A DNA stretch of 64,000 nucleotides, from contig JADFUC010001455.1 of NCBI GenBank assembly GCA_019722365.1, positions 682,001 through 746,000 of the forward strand, written 5' to 3'. Source of the stretch: Lithospermum erythrorhizon. Lineage: Eukaryota; Streptophyta; Magnoliopsida; Boraginales; Boraginaceae. Shown here piece after piece: positions 54,728-64,000 of this stretch (position 1 is its first letter; every line of letters begins with the position of its first letter). The translations under genes were made by a program, and so were the position numbers. Under the pieces are notes generated by a model that saw nothing but the letters and a program-made list of their open reading frames with translations, was not told the DNA's origin and searched no databases.

Positions 54728-55322
54728 GAATTATGAACCATCATATATGGTGGTCCAAGAAGAGGTTCCTCATGCATGTTAAGGAATAATTCCTACAAGT
54801 TTTTGCAGATTCAGATCACACCACCCATGTCTTTCAAGTTACTTTTTTTTCCATGTAATTAGTCCACTCATTATTAGTTCTTTGTCTACTCACTATTGGA
54901 TATGTGGGACTTTGTGAAAAAAAGGGGGTGAGCAAAAGAATAAAGAGATTTAATTCCTCTATCCTATGATTGCATGTAAGATTTTATATACATATATATA
55001 TGATCATATCTCTAGTAATTCTCCCACCCACTTTATTAGTTCCTTCAAGTCTTGAAGATCACCTCAATTGCCATTTTTTCACAATGTTAATTTTGAACCA
55101 CTTTTACTAATTGGATGAGATGTGGCCACTAGATCTTAATGAACAAGTGGGACTTTTGCCTTAAAGGGGTACAAGTATCTTATTCTTGATCACATTTGGC
55201 ATAAAAAAAGCTTAAAGTAATAGAATAATTCATCCCTTTAGTATAGGTTGGGGTCGATGTTGCAATGAAGCTAGCGAGAGCGAAAGGCGATCATGTCATT
55301 AAAGATGGTGCGTTTGGTTTAC
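54728..55322 (+). repeat. Dispersed duplication block, copy C
   Basis: Shared with copy B: ATTATGAACCATC...GGTGGTCCAAGAAG, TTTGTCTACTCACTATTGGA, GATTGCATGTAAGATT and GATCATGTCATTAAAGATGG. No ORF. Confidence 0.6.
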
Positions 55323-55411
55323 AACTACGTTTATGAAGTTTTCCAATCTAGGCAAATTGATTTTGATGAGCTAGTGGAAACTTGGGGTTTACAAGAACTT
55401 TCTTCTAGATA

Positions 55412-55755
55412 CTCCCTCTTATCCTATTTATAAGTCACTTATGTTATTTTTATATTTTTAAGATATTGATATTGATAATTTAAGATTTCATTTAATAATA
55501 ATTAATGATCCAAATATTCCTTTTTGATTTTTATAATTTATCATTCACTAATTTTTTCAATTTAATTATACCTAAAATAGTGAAAGAAATAAAACTATAT
55601 TTGAAAGTTTAATTTATTCATGCAATCTACTCAAATATTTGGTTTCATTAATTAAAGATATATTAGATAAAATATGGTATAAAATAAGTTAAGCAATTTA
55701 TAATTTGAATAAATAGAAAACAATATAAATAACTTATAAATAGAATAGGAGGACT
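55412..55755. mobile_element. Stowaway-like MITE, 344 bp
   Basis: The left end CTCCCTCTTATCCTATTTAT and right end ATAAATAGAATAGGAGGACT are inverted, with TA borders at 55410-55411 and 55756-55757. The interior is AT-rich. Confidence 0.85.
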
Positions 55756-56086
55756 TATTATATAAGTAATTTAAAATATTCAATCCAATTACATTATTGA
55801 ATGATGTTATTTTAGATTACATTCAATACGAGGTACGTAGTATCAAATCCTAGATCCTTAACTTTATTTGCCCACTAAGGTTGGTTTCCGTCCATTTATT
55901 GCACACTTGTTGCACAATATTAATTAAAGAGATTAAGCGTATATATAGACAGTTGGATGATATGACTTGGTTAAAAGGAAATTCGAATATGGAAATAAAG
56001 AGTAGTGGGATGACTAATGATGATTCCAATGTGTGATGCACATGCAGATGGAGGAGTGTTAGTTTAATGTCACAGGCCAGTAGCGT

Positions 56087-56547
56087 TGTTAAGAAGGTTT
56101 AAGAATCGAATATCGTATGAAATTAGGCTAACGTCTTCACAAAAAATCTTTCGGGGTTTTTGGGGTATAGGGTAAATCTTATGGTGGGAATGAGTCTGAA
56201 GTTATCGTATACTTAGTTTGACGCCGGGCGTTGTTCGGCGAGTAAAACGAGGCGAGAGTGTTAAATGTCAGCGCTGCTTGCTTACGTGCGGTGTGGGTTT
56301 TGCGTATTGAAGTGGTTTAAAGGAAGTTTTTATTAAACCATGTAAAATTAGGATAAATCTTGGCCAGATTAGTATAGCGGTTTCAGCTGACTTTCCAAAT
56401 ATGATGCACCATCTAGTTATGAACGAAATCCATAGACAATGATTTTGTTCACTAATAAGATGATATTTAAAAAAAAAGTAACTATAAATAATTTAAGACA
56501 AGTAGTACATCAAACTAAGAAATAATGTTTATAGTTATTATTTTTCT
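56087..56547 (+). repeat. Tandem duplication, copy 1
   Basis: Matches copy 2 (56650-57123) at an offset of ~563-575 bp. Shared landmarks are GATCGAATATCG/GAATCGAATATCG, TTTTGGGGTATAGGGT, GAGAGTGTTAAAT, GTATTGAAGTGGTTTAAA, and a long near-identical tail from ATGAACGAAATCCATAG to TTATTATTTTTCTC. Confidence 0.85.
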
Positions 56548-56649
56548 CTTGAGGAGGCCATGATCATTTTATTAAATGATATATATTGGATAGACTTTGG
56601 TGGCGTGATATCTTTTATCTTAGAATAGTCGCTGAAAACCCAGGACAAT

Positions 56650-57123
56650 GTTGCTAAGAGGTTCGAGGATCGAATATCGGCCTTGAGAGTGGAACTACGT
56701 CCCCCTAAAATCCTTCGTAGTTTTGGGGTATAGGGTCAAATCTTTACTTGGTAGGACGATAAAAGTTTATCTATTATAGTTTGGCCCTCGAGGATAGTTC
56801 GGGCGAGTACGTAGCGAGAGTGTTAAATTTGACACCTAGCACTCTTTTTTTATACGGTGTGGGTTTGCATATTGAAGTGGTTTAAAAGAAAGTTACCAAT
56901 TCCACGATTCGCGCCCGATTTCGGAGACGGGGGCCTCGAGAGGCGTTAGTGTAGCGGTTTCACACTTTCAAATGTGTGATGCAAATCTAGATTATGAACG
57001 AAATCCATAGCCAATAGTTTTGTTCACTAATAACATGATATTTAAAAAAAAGGTAACTATAAATAATTTAAGACAAGTAGTACATCGAACTAAGAAATAA
57101 TGTTTATAGTTATTATTTTTCTC
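56650..57123 (+). repeat. Tandem duplication, copy 2
   Basis: See copy 1. The tails (56994-57123 versus 56419-56547) are almost identical, while the heads are more diverged. The heads are GC-richer and look like retroelement debris. Confidence 0.85.
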
Positions 57124-57875
57124 AGCATTTTTGATATTTATTCGTCAGTCATGCGAATAGATTTTAGGCCGGCGTGGTATCTAATGGAGATCCGCAGCGC
57201 GTTAAGGCAGTCGTGTAATAATTTCGACAATTGAAGTGTTGGTAGGAAGAATCGAAATCGTAAACTTTTACCCGATAAGGTGGAGTCGTTTTAGTCAAAT
57301 AATTCTCCATCAAATGCATTGGATTATTTGAAGTTAGTGATAAATAAAATAAAAATTACTAAAAAATTCACATGCATTGCATATAGGTAATCCACAACAT
57401 CTTCGCACTATATTATTGAGATTGACGTATACCTAAAACCTTAAACTAACGAGTAATGTAATAATAAGCTGACGTTGACTAGTTGGGCGGCCTCGCCGCC
57501 GGAGACCTTCTTTATACATAATATTGCATTAGCTATAGGGAATTGGATTGGTGTGGGCAATCACGGATCATGTCTGGCCAGCGTTATTGCGTCGTCAAAA
57601 TATTTACGATTAGTCAATAGTTTATTTGAATTATTCATTTAGTAAATAGGTACGCAAAATAATGGTATTGCGAGTATGACTATAGTCAGTGCGTCTTCAT
57701 GATTCCTCGTATTTACATAGACTTGGTTTCAAAAGTGTTGAGTTCAAAAAGGCCTATTACAAAGATGATATCAAGATTCAATATTGGCAAAAGTGGCAGT
57801 GGTAAGTGCAACGTTAGGCTTCAAAGTTGGCTAATTCTTCTTCCAATTGAGCGTGGTTGTTTGGTTCCTATTATA
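57124..57875. other. Unassigned DNA left of the copia element
   Basis: Moderate GC. A 75-codon forward ORF (57699-57926) with IGKSGSGKCN runs into the LTR and has no identifiable family. Probably repeat debris. Confidence 0.35.
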
Positions 57876-58402
57876 CATTTTGGGTTAACTTTGAGTAATG
57901 AAGAAACCTTGTATGAATCATCGTAAAGTGTATGATCGAGAATGGAGATCGAGAAGAGTCCCATCGAGCCAGGAAATAGATTTAGGTAAGATTTGGACGT
58001 ATTTGTTTAAGATAGATTGTTCTTGGCGTTAGGATCTGATACAGTAGGATTAGAACAAGTTTGTATCTATAAATAGGGTTCTGAAATCATTATCAGGCTG
58101 CAATGTGAAATTGATAGAGTTAGATTACTAGAGTTAGTTTATTGTTTTGAGTTGATTGATTGTATTGATTCAAGTTTAATAAACTATTCTAAGAGGAAGA
58201 AGGTGATTCACGAGCATGAAGCATAAACCGTTGATCTTGCATTCTTCCGATTGTCGAATTAATTAGGGTTAAATCATAGTTACCGTTATAATGAGTGGGA
58301 ATTAGGGTTCTTAGACGTCAATTAAAGGGATTTTTTCGTTAAAGAGCTTGAATAATTGAAATCTGCTTTAATTAAGGTAATTACAGGACCTTAAAAATAA
58401 CA
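57876..58402 (+). repeat. 5' LTR of the copia element
   Basis: Aligns with the 3' LTR throughout. Shared blocks are GTGTATGATCGAGAATGG, GGATTAGAACAAGTTTGTAT, TTAGTTTATTGTTTTGAGTT, AATAAACTATTCTAAGAGGA, GGGAATTAGGGTTCTTA and the end ACCTTAAAA(A)ATAACA. The first ~20 bp are mutated, so the exact left border is uncertain. Confidence 0.85.
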
Positions 58403-58406
58403 AATT

Positions 58407-58419
58407 TAGTATTAGAAGC
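58407..58419 (+). other. Degenerate primer-binding site of the copia element
   Basis: TAGTATTAGAAGC lies 4 nt after the 5' LTR. It differs by a few changes from TGGTATCAGAGC, the initiator-tRNA-Met site used by most plant copia elements. Confidence 0.65.
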
Positions 58420-58429
58420 TCGAATTAGA

Positions 58430-61400
58430 ACAACATCATGGGAGGCTCGAGACCGAGCCAATGATGGTCATCTTGTGACTTGACAACTATATTGTCGGAA
58501 AACGAATCACTTGATAGGTTATATGTTAAGAGACTTGCTAGACTGTTAGAGTTAGGAATTCGACAAAAGCTAATACGGATGTATGAATGGAGTAAGATTG
58601 GATAGAAGATCACCAGGTTATATAAGAGATTATATAGATATAGGTGCTTGATCCATCATGTTGATAGATATTCTGCTATGGATCTTTGGAGGATTCTGAG
58701 AGCTTGTATGAGAGGAGAAAGGTGGTCTTTCATGAGGTAGGCTTGATTAGGCAATTAGGCAAATTGAGATATACGGATGGAGAGCGCCTGAAAGCATCAA
58801 GCAGTAGAACATATTTACAAATAAGCTCCATAGAATTGGCTTGGTGATGAGATGCGAGGCGTTGTGGATTAGGTTGACTGCGCAGTTAAATGGGAAACTC
58901 TGCAGTGTCACTTGGATTGCTTACACACGATGGAACTTTGTCCCAGGAGGCTTGAGTTTGTAATTCCGTCATGAATGAAGAGCTAAGAGAGATAGTGTAA
59001 AATCGAGCATGACGTTCAAACAGCAATGAAACTCTTATGTATGAAGGAAAAGTTTAGCAAGAAAAAGACTAAACAATTTAAACCTAAAGCTAAGGGTCTT
59101 TGGCTTGAACAGAAAAGAAGACTGCATTGCATTCACTATGATAAGAAAGAATATTTTGGAAATCGAGTGTTACTCGTTCAAAGAAAGATCAAGGCTGAAG
59201 GAAAGGTCAAGAGAAAACAATGTTGCGATTGTAGATACGGCAAAGTGATCTAATTGTAATTCTTTGGAGGAGTGGATGTATGTATGCTTCTTGGAGAAAG
59301 ATTGGATTGTAGACTCGGAGCTTCCTTCGTGACTCCCAAATAAGGACTTAACTTTGGCTTATGAAGAAGGCAATTTTGGAGTACAAAGATGAAAATGCGG
59401 CACCGGCCGTGAGGCAATTGGAGTGTGTTTGTGGCTGGCAATGGAAAGTTGATTGAATTGAAGGATGTAGAGACAGCGTTCTGACAGGATGAGTCTTATC
59501 TTGAGGCAAACTAGATGATGAAGGATATAAATATGTCTTTGGTAATGGTTAATGGAGATTCTGAGAGGATCAATAACGATTCTTTGAAGGAATGAGGGAT
59601 AATTTACCTTGTACAGCTAAACTCAAGTACAAAAGTGTAAAGAGTGTCACGGTAGAAGGCGATGTAGATGTTTGTATGACAGGTTAGACCGGCTATGAGT
59701 GCTAAAGGACTTAGTATTCTCTACATAAAACAAATTGGCTACACATGTTCAATGACACAGCGAAGGCCCCGCTCTGTTGCTTGATGGGAAAGCAACACGA
59801 GGATCAAATTCAATAAAGAAGCTACTTAGGGAAAGGCTGCGATTCTAGAGCTTATGTACTCGGATATGTGGGCTATGAAAGTGAAGACGATAGGTAAGCT
59901 GCCCATTTTGTCGAGCATATTGATGAATCACTCTAGGAAGGTTTGGATCTTTGCATTAAAAACAAAAGGTCAGTAGCCAGAAACTTTTAAGTACGCCGTG
60001 ATTAGTTGAAAAGCGGCAAAGTACTTAAATGCGTTAGGGCCAGAGCGATGAGTGGTAGGTACATTAGAAATTTGATGAATCTTTAGTCTAAGGAATTAGA
60101 CATGAACTGTCTGTCCCTAAAAGCATGACCTTGATAGTGTGGGTGAGAGAATAGTGGAATTATAGAGAAGATTAGATGTATGTTTATCATGCTTTAGTCT
60201 TCAGAAGACACTTAAGGTGTAGAAAGCGTTAATGTGGCCAGTTCGGATTATAAACTTGTCACCTAGTACAACAACTGAAATGAGAGGATGTATACTATAA
60301 ACACTTAAGAACATTTGGTAGCATAGCATATCTGCAGATTTCTAAAGATAGAGAACAAAGCTTGATTTGAGTCTAAAGTGTGTGTTCACGAGTTTTTGGA
60401 GATGAGAAGTTTGGTTATAAGTTGTATGATCTAGGTACGACAAAGAATCATTAGAAGTCGAGATGTGATGTTCCAAGAAGATCAGCTGAGATACAGACAA
60501 ACTTGAAAAGCTAGGCGATTCTGATGTAGTGATATGGTGATTGTAAAGATGACATTGAAGGAAATTGATCTAAAGTAGTATCACCGAGGGAAATCCATTA
60601 CACAGGCCTATGATCAATAATGAGAACAATGATCACACTTCTCTTGACATTGATCAACTGAAGAAAATGGAGAGAGATTGAAGACGATCACCGGCTAGCT
60701 GCCGAGTGGTACAAAAGCGCCTGATTGAAGATCAAACACTCCGGAAGTTAGGGAGGATCTTGAGGCGTTAGAACTAGTTCCTCACAGGTATTACTCCCAA
60801 TGAATATGTCTTACTTTCAGGATGGGGAGAACCACTCTACTATCGAAGCTATTGATAGTCTTGAAAAAAGAAAAAATGGATGGCGACTATGGAAGAAAGA
60901 GATGGAACTCTACGAGACAAGACCATACATTCTGTTGGTGAAGAAACAGAATGGCAAGAAATGCTTGAAGAGCAGATGGATACATAGGCGAAGATTCAGT
61001 CCAGTACAAAAAGAATACTGAATCTGAAAGCTAGGCCCGGTTGTGAAGAGTTTGCACAAAGACAAGGAATAGACTTTGAGAGATATTCTCTCCAGGTAGT
61101 CAAGATATTGTCAGATTATTACTTGGATTGAACAGCTGCGTATGACTTAGAAATTGAGCGGATGAATTGTTAAGGCAGAACTTTCATAAAAGTAGTGATC
61201 TTCAAGAGGACATATATCACAGCTTGACTTTGAGGGTTTTTTAGTAGAGCAAGGAAACACTTGTTTTGTAAAGCTATGAGAAAAGCTTGTATGGACTCAA
61301 GCAGCTTACCCTGAAGCTGATGAAAGTACGTCAAGTTTGAGTCTTTATGGAAACAGAAATGGATTCGAAAACTACATTGTCATTTTGTGTGTTCTTAAAG

Positions 61401-62455
61401 ACATTGTAATCACTTATTATCGTCCCTGCATATATGTAGATGATATGCTTATAAATAGGGAAGGATCGATCAAAGATTCTTGTACAAAGAAGGAACTCAA
61501 CAAAGCTTTTTGAGATGAAAGACTTAGAATTTCTGAAATCGTATCACTTTGGAGTTGAGATAAATCGAGGGACCAGAGGAAAAATGCGGTTGTCTCGAGA
61601 AAAGAGTACATACCAGGTACTTAGAGGTTCAATGGACAATGCAAAAGTCGATGGGGCTGTCCAATTGGAGCACCTTGAGATGAGTTCTAAAGAGTCCGAA
61701 GGCGAGATGACATCAGAGGTACATGGAAGGTTCCATACGCCTCTGCTTGTTAGGAAGCTTGATGTGTATGTCTGATAGTGCATGCCGGGCCGGACATTTA
61801 CTGCGGATTAGTTTAGCAGCGGTTGCTACGCTAATCCAGGCAAGGAGCATTGGGAGTGTGTGAAGTGGATCTTGAAATACTTGAAGGGAACTGCAAGCTT
61901 GAGCATTTGTTTGGAACCCGGTGAACGTCTCACGATTGCTTACCTGATTCGGACACTGCTTTGGTGACATTGATTCACTTAAGTCTACATCGAGGTACTT
62001 AATAATTGTTTTCTTTGGAGGAAGCGATTTCACGGCAAGCAAAGTGCGAAGTGCATTGCTATGTCTACCGCGGAGGCGAGAATCATTGCTATTGCGAGAA
62101 TGCTGGAAAAGAGTTGCTATGGGTAGAAGAACTATTCAAGGAATTGAGAATCAAAGCGAGAACAGAGTTCACCGTCTTTGTGCGACTCTCGAAGTGCGAT
62201 ATACTTGAGTAAGAATTCTACTACACTCGAAGTCCAAACACATTAAGATCAAGTACCATTTAAGGATTGGAGAGATATTGGAGTCGAAGCAATTGGCTAT
62301 AAACTTAAAATCTGGCACTGCGAGAATGGTTACGATATCTTCCGCGAGTCTTTGAGCAAGAGCCATGGCAACTACTTCTTTGGCCAACAGTGAAATTACT
62401 GGGTGTGACCCTGAGCAACAACGATAAAGCAATCTTAATGTACTCCAACCTTTGT
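58430..62455 (+). pseudogene. Copia gag-pol remnant
   Basis: A degenerate zinc knuckle (HCIHYDKKEYF, ~59125-59157) lies in a 75-codon ORF at 59026-59253. Integrase start: LELMYSDMWAMKVKTIG and NHSRKVWIFALKTKGQ around 59845-59970. Reverse transcriptase: WKKEMELYE near 60890, 'RLVVKSFAQRQGIDFE' near 61033-61083, and an intact catalytic YVDD at 61433-61444. This is followed by MKDLEF and RGKMRLSREKS (~61515-61600). RNase H: SAKCIAMSTAEARIIAIA near 62043. In-frame stops occur in every domain and frame changes separate several of them. It belongs to the copia superfamily; the lineage was not determined. Confidence 0.88.
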
Positions 62456-62461
62456 AATAAC

Positions 62462-62474
62462 TAAGAGGGGGAGA
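62462..62474 (+). other. Polypurine tract of the copia element
   Basis: AAGAGGGGGAGAA, a purine run, directly precedes the 3' LTR. This is the usual plus-strand priming site position. Confidence 0.75.
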
Positions 62475-62476
62475 AT

Positions 62477-62999
62477 TGTTAGGGATTGCTTGGGTAATGA
62501 AGAACACAACACAAATCATACATGAGAGTGTATGATCGAGAATGGAATTGAAGAATTCTACTCCGAGACTAGAAACATAGTTTGAGTAGGATTTGGACAT
62601 GTTGTTAGATCTGATTGTTCTTGTATTAGGGGATCCTATTCTGTGGGATTAGAACAAGTTTGTATACATGAAATAGGAGTTGCCAATCGTATCGAACTAA
62701 CTAAATAGAAATTGATAGGTTAGATTCTTTAGAGTTAGTTTATTGTTTTGAGTTGATTGGTTGTATTGATTGAGTTTAATAAACTATTCTAAGAGGAAGG
62801 TGATTCTGAACTCAAACATAAACCATTGATCTTACGTTGCTCCAATTGTCAATTAATCAATTAGGGTTCATCGCTTAGTTACCGTTATATTTGAAATTGG
62901 GAATTAGGGTTCTTAAGACATCGAGTGGGGATTTTCGATTAGGCTTGAATAATTGGAAATACAACTAATTAAGAACTGTTCTAGGACCTTAAAATAACA
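62477..62999 (+). repeat. 3' LTR of the copia element
   Basis: Starts TGTTAGGGATTGC and ends AAAATAACA, giving the canonical TG...CA borders. It is the better preserved of the two LTRs and defines the family termini. Confidence 0.88.
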
Positions 63000-64000
63000 T
63001 TATCCGACATGTCATAAGCTTTTTTGGCATATTTCCTATAAAGAATGACAAATGTAGTATGTGCATTAAGTGATGTAATATTATTTTTTCTGGTATGTAG
63101 ATGTAAAACACGTATTAATTGTAAATTTAGTGATGCAGCCTTGATAGGGGATAAGGCGATTTAAATCGCCTTTCCTTTTCTGATAACAAATGGGAAAATG
63201 TCGAAGCTGAAGTATAAATGCAGGTGATAGATTGCTTCCAGTTTGAGGATATGGCTCTTCAAAGTATGCTACAAGCAGAAGGCGTATCTGTGTATCAAAT
63301 CTTCTTGTATAAGCTTGGCGCAACAACATTAGGAATGTCTTGTTTTGGAAGTCTGCTCTTATGTTGTTCAAGTCATAAGCTTCTCCCTGGAATCAGTTTA
63401 AGAATATGTGTAATTAAATTAAGATCTAAAGAATATATTTTCTGTAGAACTCCTTGTTGATAAATTAGTAAGAGTATTATCTGGCATGTATTCGCTACAC
63501 TATAATTATAACTAAATAGAAAATCAACACTGCATACCAGTTTCATAAGCTCGATTATTTGAGGATGAAGTGTAAATGCCAATTTGTTCCTTCGGCGTTT
63601 TTAGGTTGCAACGACTTCCATACTACCAGTTAGGTCTTCTGGTGATATTATAACTATCGCCACATATATCAGTTTTAATACTTATTGGCTATATATTAAA
63701 ATGTTTATAGTTATATACCTTGTGTTATTATGATGATATCTATAATTACCTTAACCGGAAAACTACTTCTTTTTTGCAAAGCAAGCAGGTGTAGTGAATG
63801 CCATCAGAAATGTTTATCTTTTTAAAAAACCAATTTACTTTCTGACAGCGTAAAAGCGGGTTTAAGTGCCTTCCCACATATTTGGAGGAAGCCTACAATG
63901 AATAATCTGACCTTCTGGCGACATATTATATATTTATGTATACTCCATTAGCTAAAAAGCGAAATTAGTGAATTGATTTAAGAATGGATGTAGTATATTT
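63000..64000. other. Unassigned flank right of the copia element
   Basis: A less AT-rich patch at 63.08-63.45 kb carries overlapping ORFs on both strands (96 codons minus, 80 codons plus). Neither resembles a known family, and I see no convincing splice context. The rest is AT-rich. Confidence 0.35.

Larger units (their letters stand above)
57876..62999 (+). mobile_element. Ty1-copia LTR retrotransposon, nearly full length, coding region inactivated
   Basis: Two ~525-bp LTRs bracket a 4.1-kb interior in the order expected of Ty1-copia: primer-binding site, gag with a zinc knuckle, integrase, reverse transcriptase, RNase H, polypurine tract. Many stops and frameshifts interrupt it, so it is non-autonomous now. 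Flanks TTATA (57871-57875) and TTATC (63000-63004) may be a decayed 5-bp target duplication. The LTRs differ from each other at many sites, many of them transitions, so the insertion is old. Confidence 0.88.

Noticed and set aside
57699..57926. 75-codon ORF with a GKSGSGK-like stretch, at first suggestive of a P-loop
   Set aside because: The motif lacks the flanking strand and helix pattern, and the ORF runs into the copia 5' LTR; probably chance.
63081..63460. Overlapping 96-codon (-) and 80-codon (+) ORFs that look somewhat protein-like
   Set aside because: No family recognised and no supported exon borders; left as unassigned. A protein search of both translations would decide.

Overview
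This is plant nuclear DNA, most likely from a core eudicot. It is strongly AT-rich, its genes have GT-AG introns, and the recognisable proteins are plant families: a NAC factor of the JUNGBRUNNEN1 type, a BOI-type RING protein, a KRR1 homologue and an At4g15545-like protein. It is also dense in Stowaway-like MITEs, LTR fragments, a tRNA-type SINE and microsatellites. I could not fix the genus from sequence alone. There are no CRISPR arrays, prokaryotic operons or standalone tRNA/rRNA genes. All family assignments come from motif recall, not from a database search.

Layout. 1-428 (-): first exon of an At4g15545-like coiled-coil gene, with a five-copy minisatellite just upstream of its start. 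0.6-16.4 kb: repeat-rich intergenic DNA with two MITEs, long TTG/TTA microsatellites, a probable solo LTR, a gypsy-like LTR fragment (8.8-9.9 kb, -), a three-copy ~92-bp tandem repeat and a hAT-like non-autonomous element. 16.47-18.49 kb (+): complete three-exon NAC gene. 18.5-19.66 kb: short spacer with two kinds of direct repeat. 19.67-24.36 kb (-): twelve-exon KRR1 gene, convergent with the NAC gene; its long first intron holds two MITEs, and its exon 1 junction is abnormal. 24.8-32.7 kb: mobile-element ground, with a minisatellite, an unidentified block, and a decayed plant-mobile-domain (PMD) gene at 28.6-30.0 kb. 33-44 kb: mostly featureless AT-rich DNA with a second LTR-like fragment (38.1 kb), a (AT)n tract, a diverged long-period repeat array (41.5-42.95 kb) and a well-preserved SINE at 44.5 kb with a perfect 16-bp target duplication. 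46.76-48.21 kb (-): two-exon BOI-type E3 ligase gene. 49-57 kb: intergenic DNA carrying parts of a three-copy dispersed duplication, a third LTR-like fragment and a ~570-bp tandem duplication. 57.88-63.0 kb: an almost full-length but heavily mutated Ty1-copia retrotransposon with both LTRs. 63-64 kb: unassigned.

The four host genes have no evident shared pathway: a stress/longevity transcription factor, a nucleolar rRNA-processing factor, a ubiquitin ligase and a protein of unknown function. The informative parts of the window are the repeat architecture (three related LTRs, a triplicated non-coding block, the PMD relic, the SINE) and two details of gene structure: the KRR1 exon 1 boundary and a small uORF ahead of the NAC gene.
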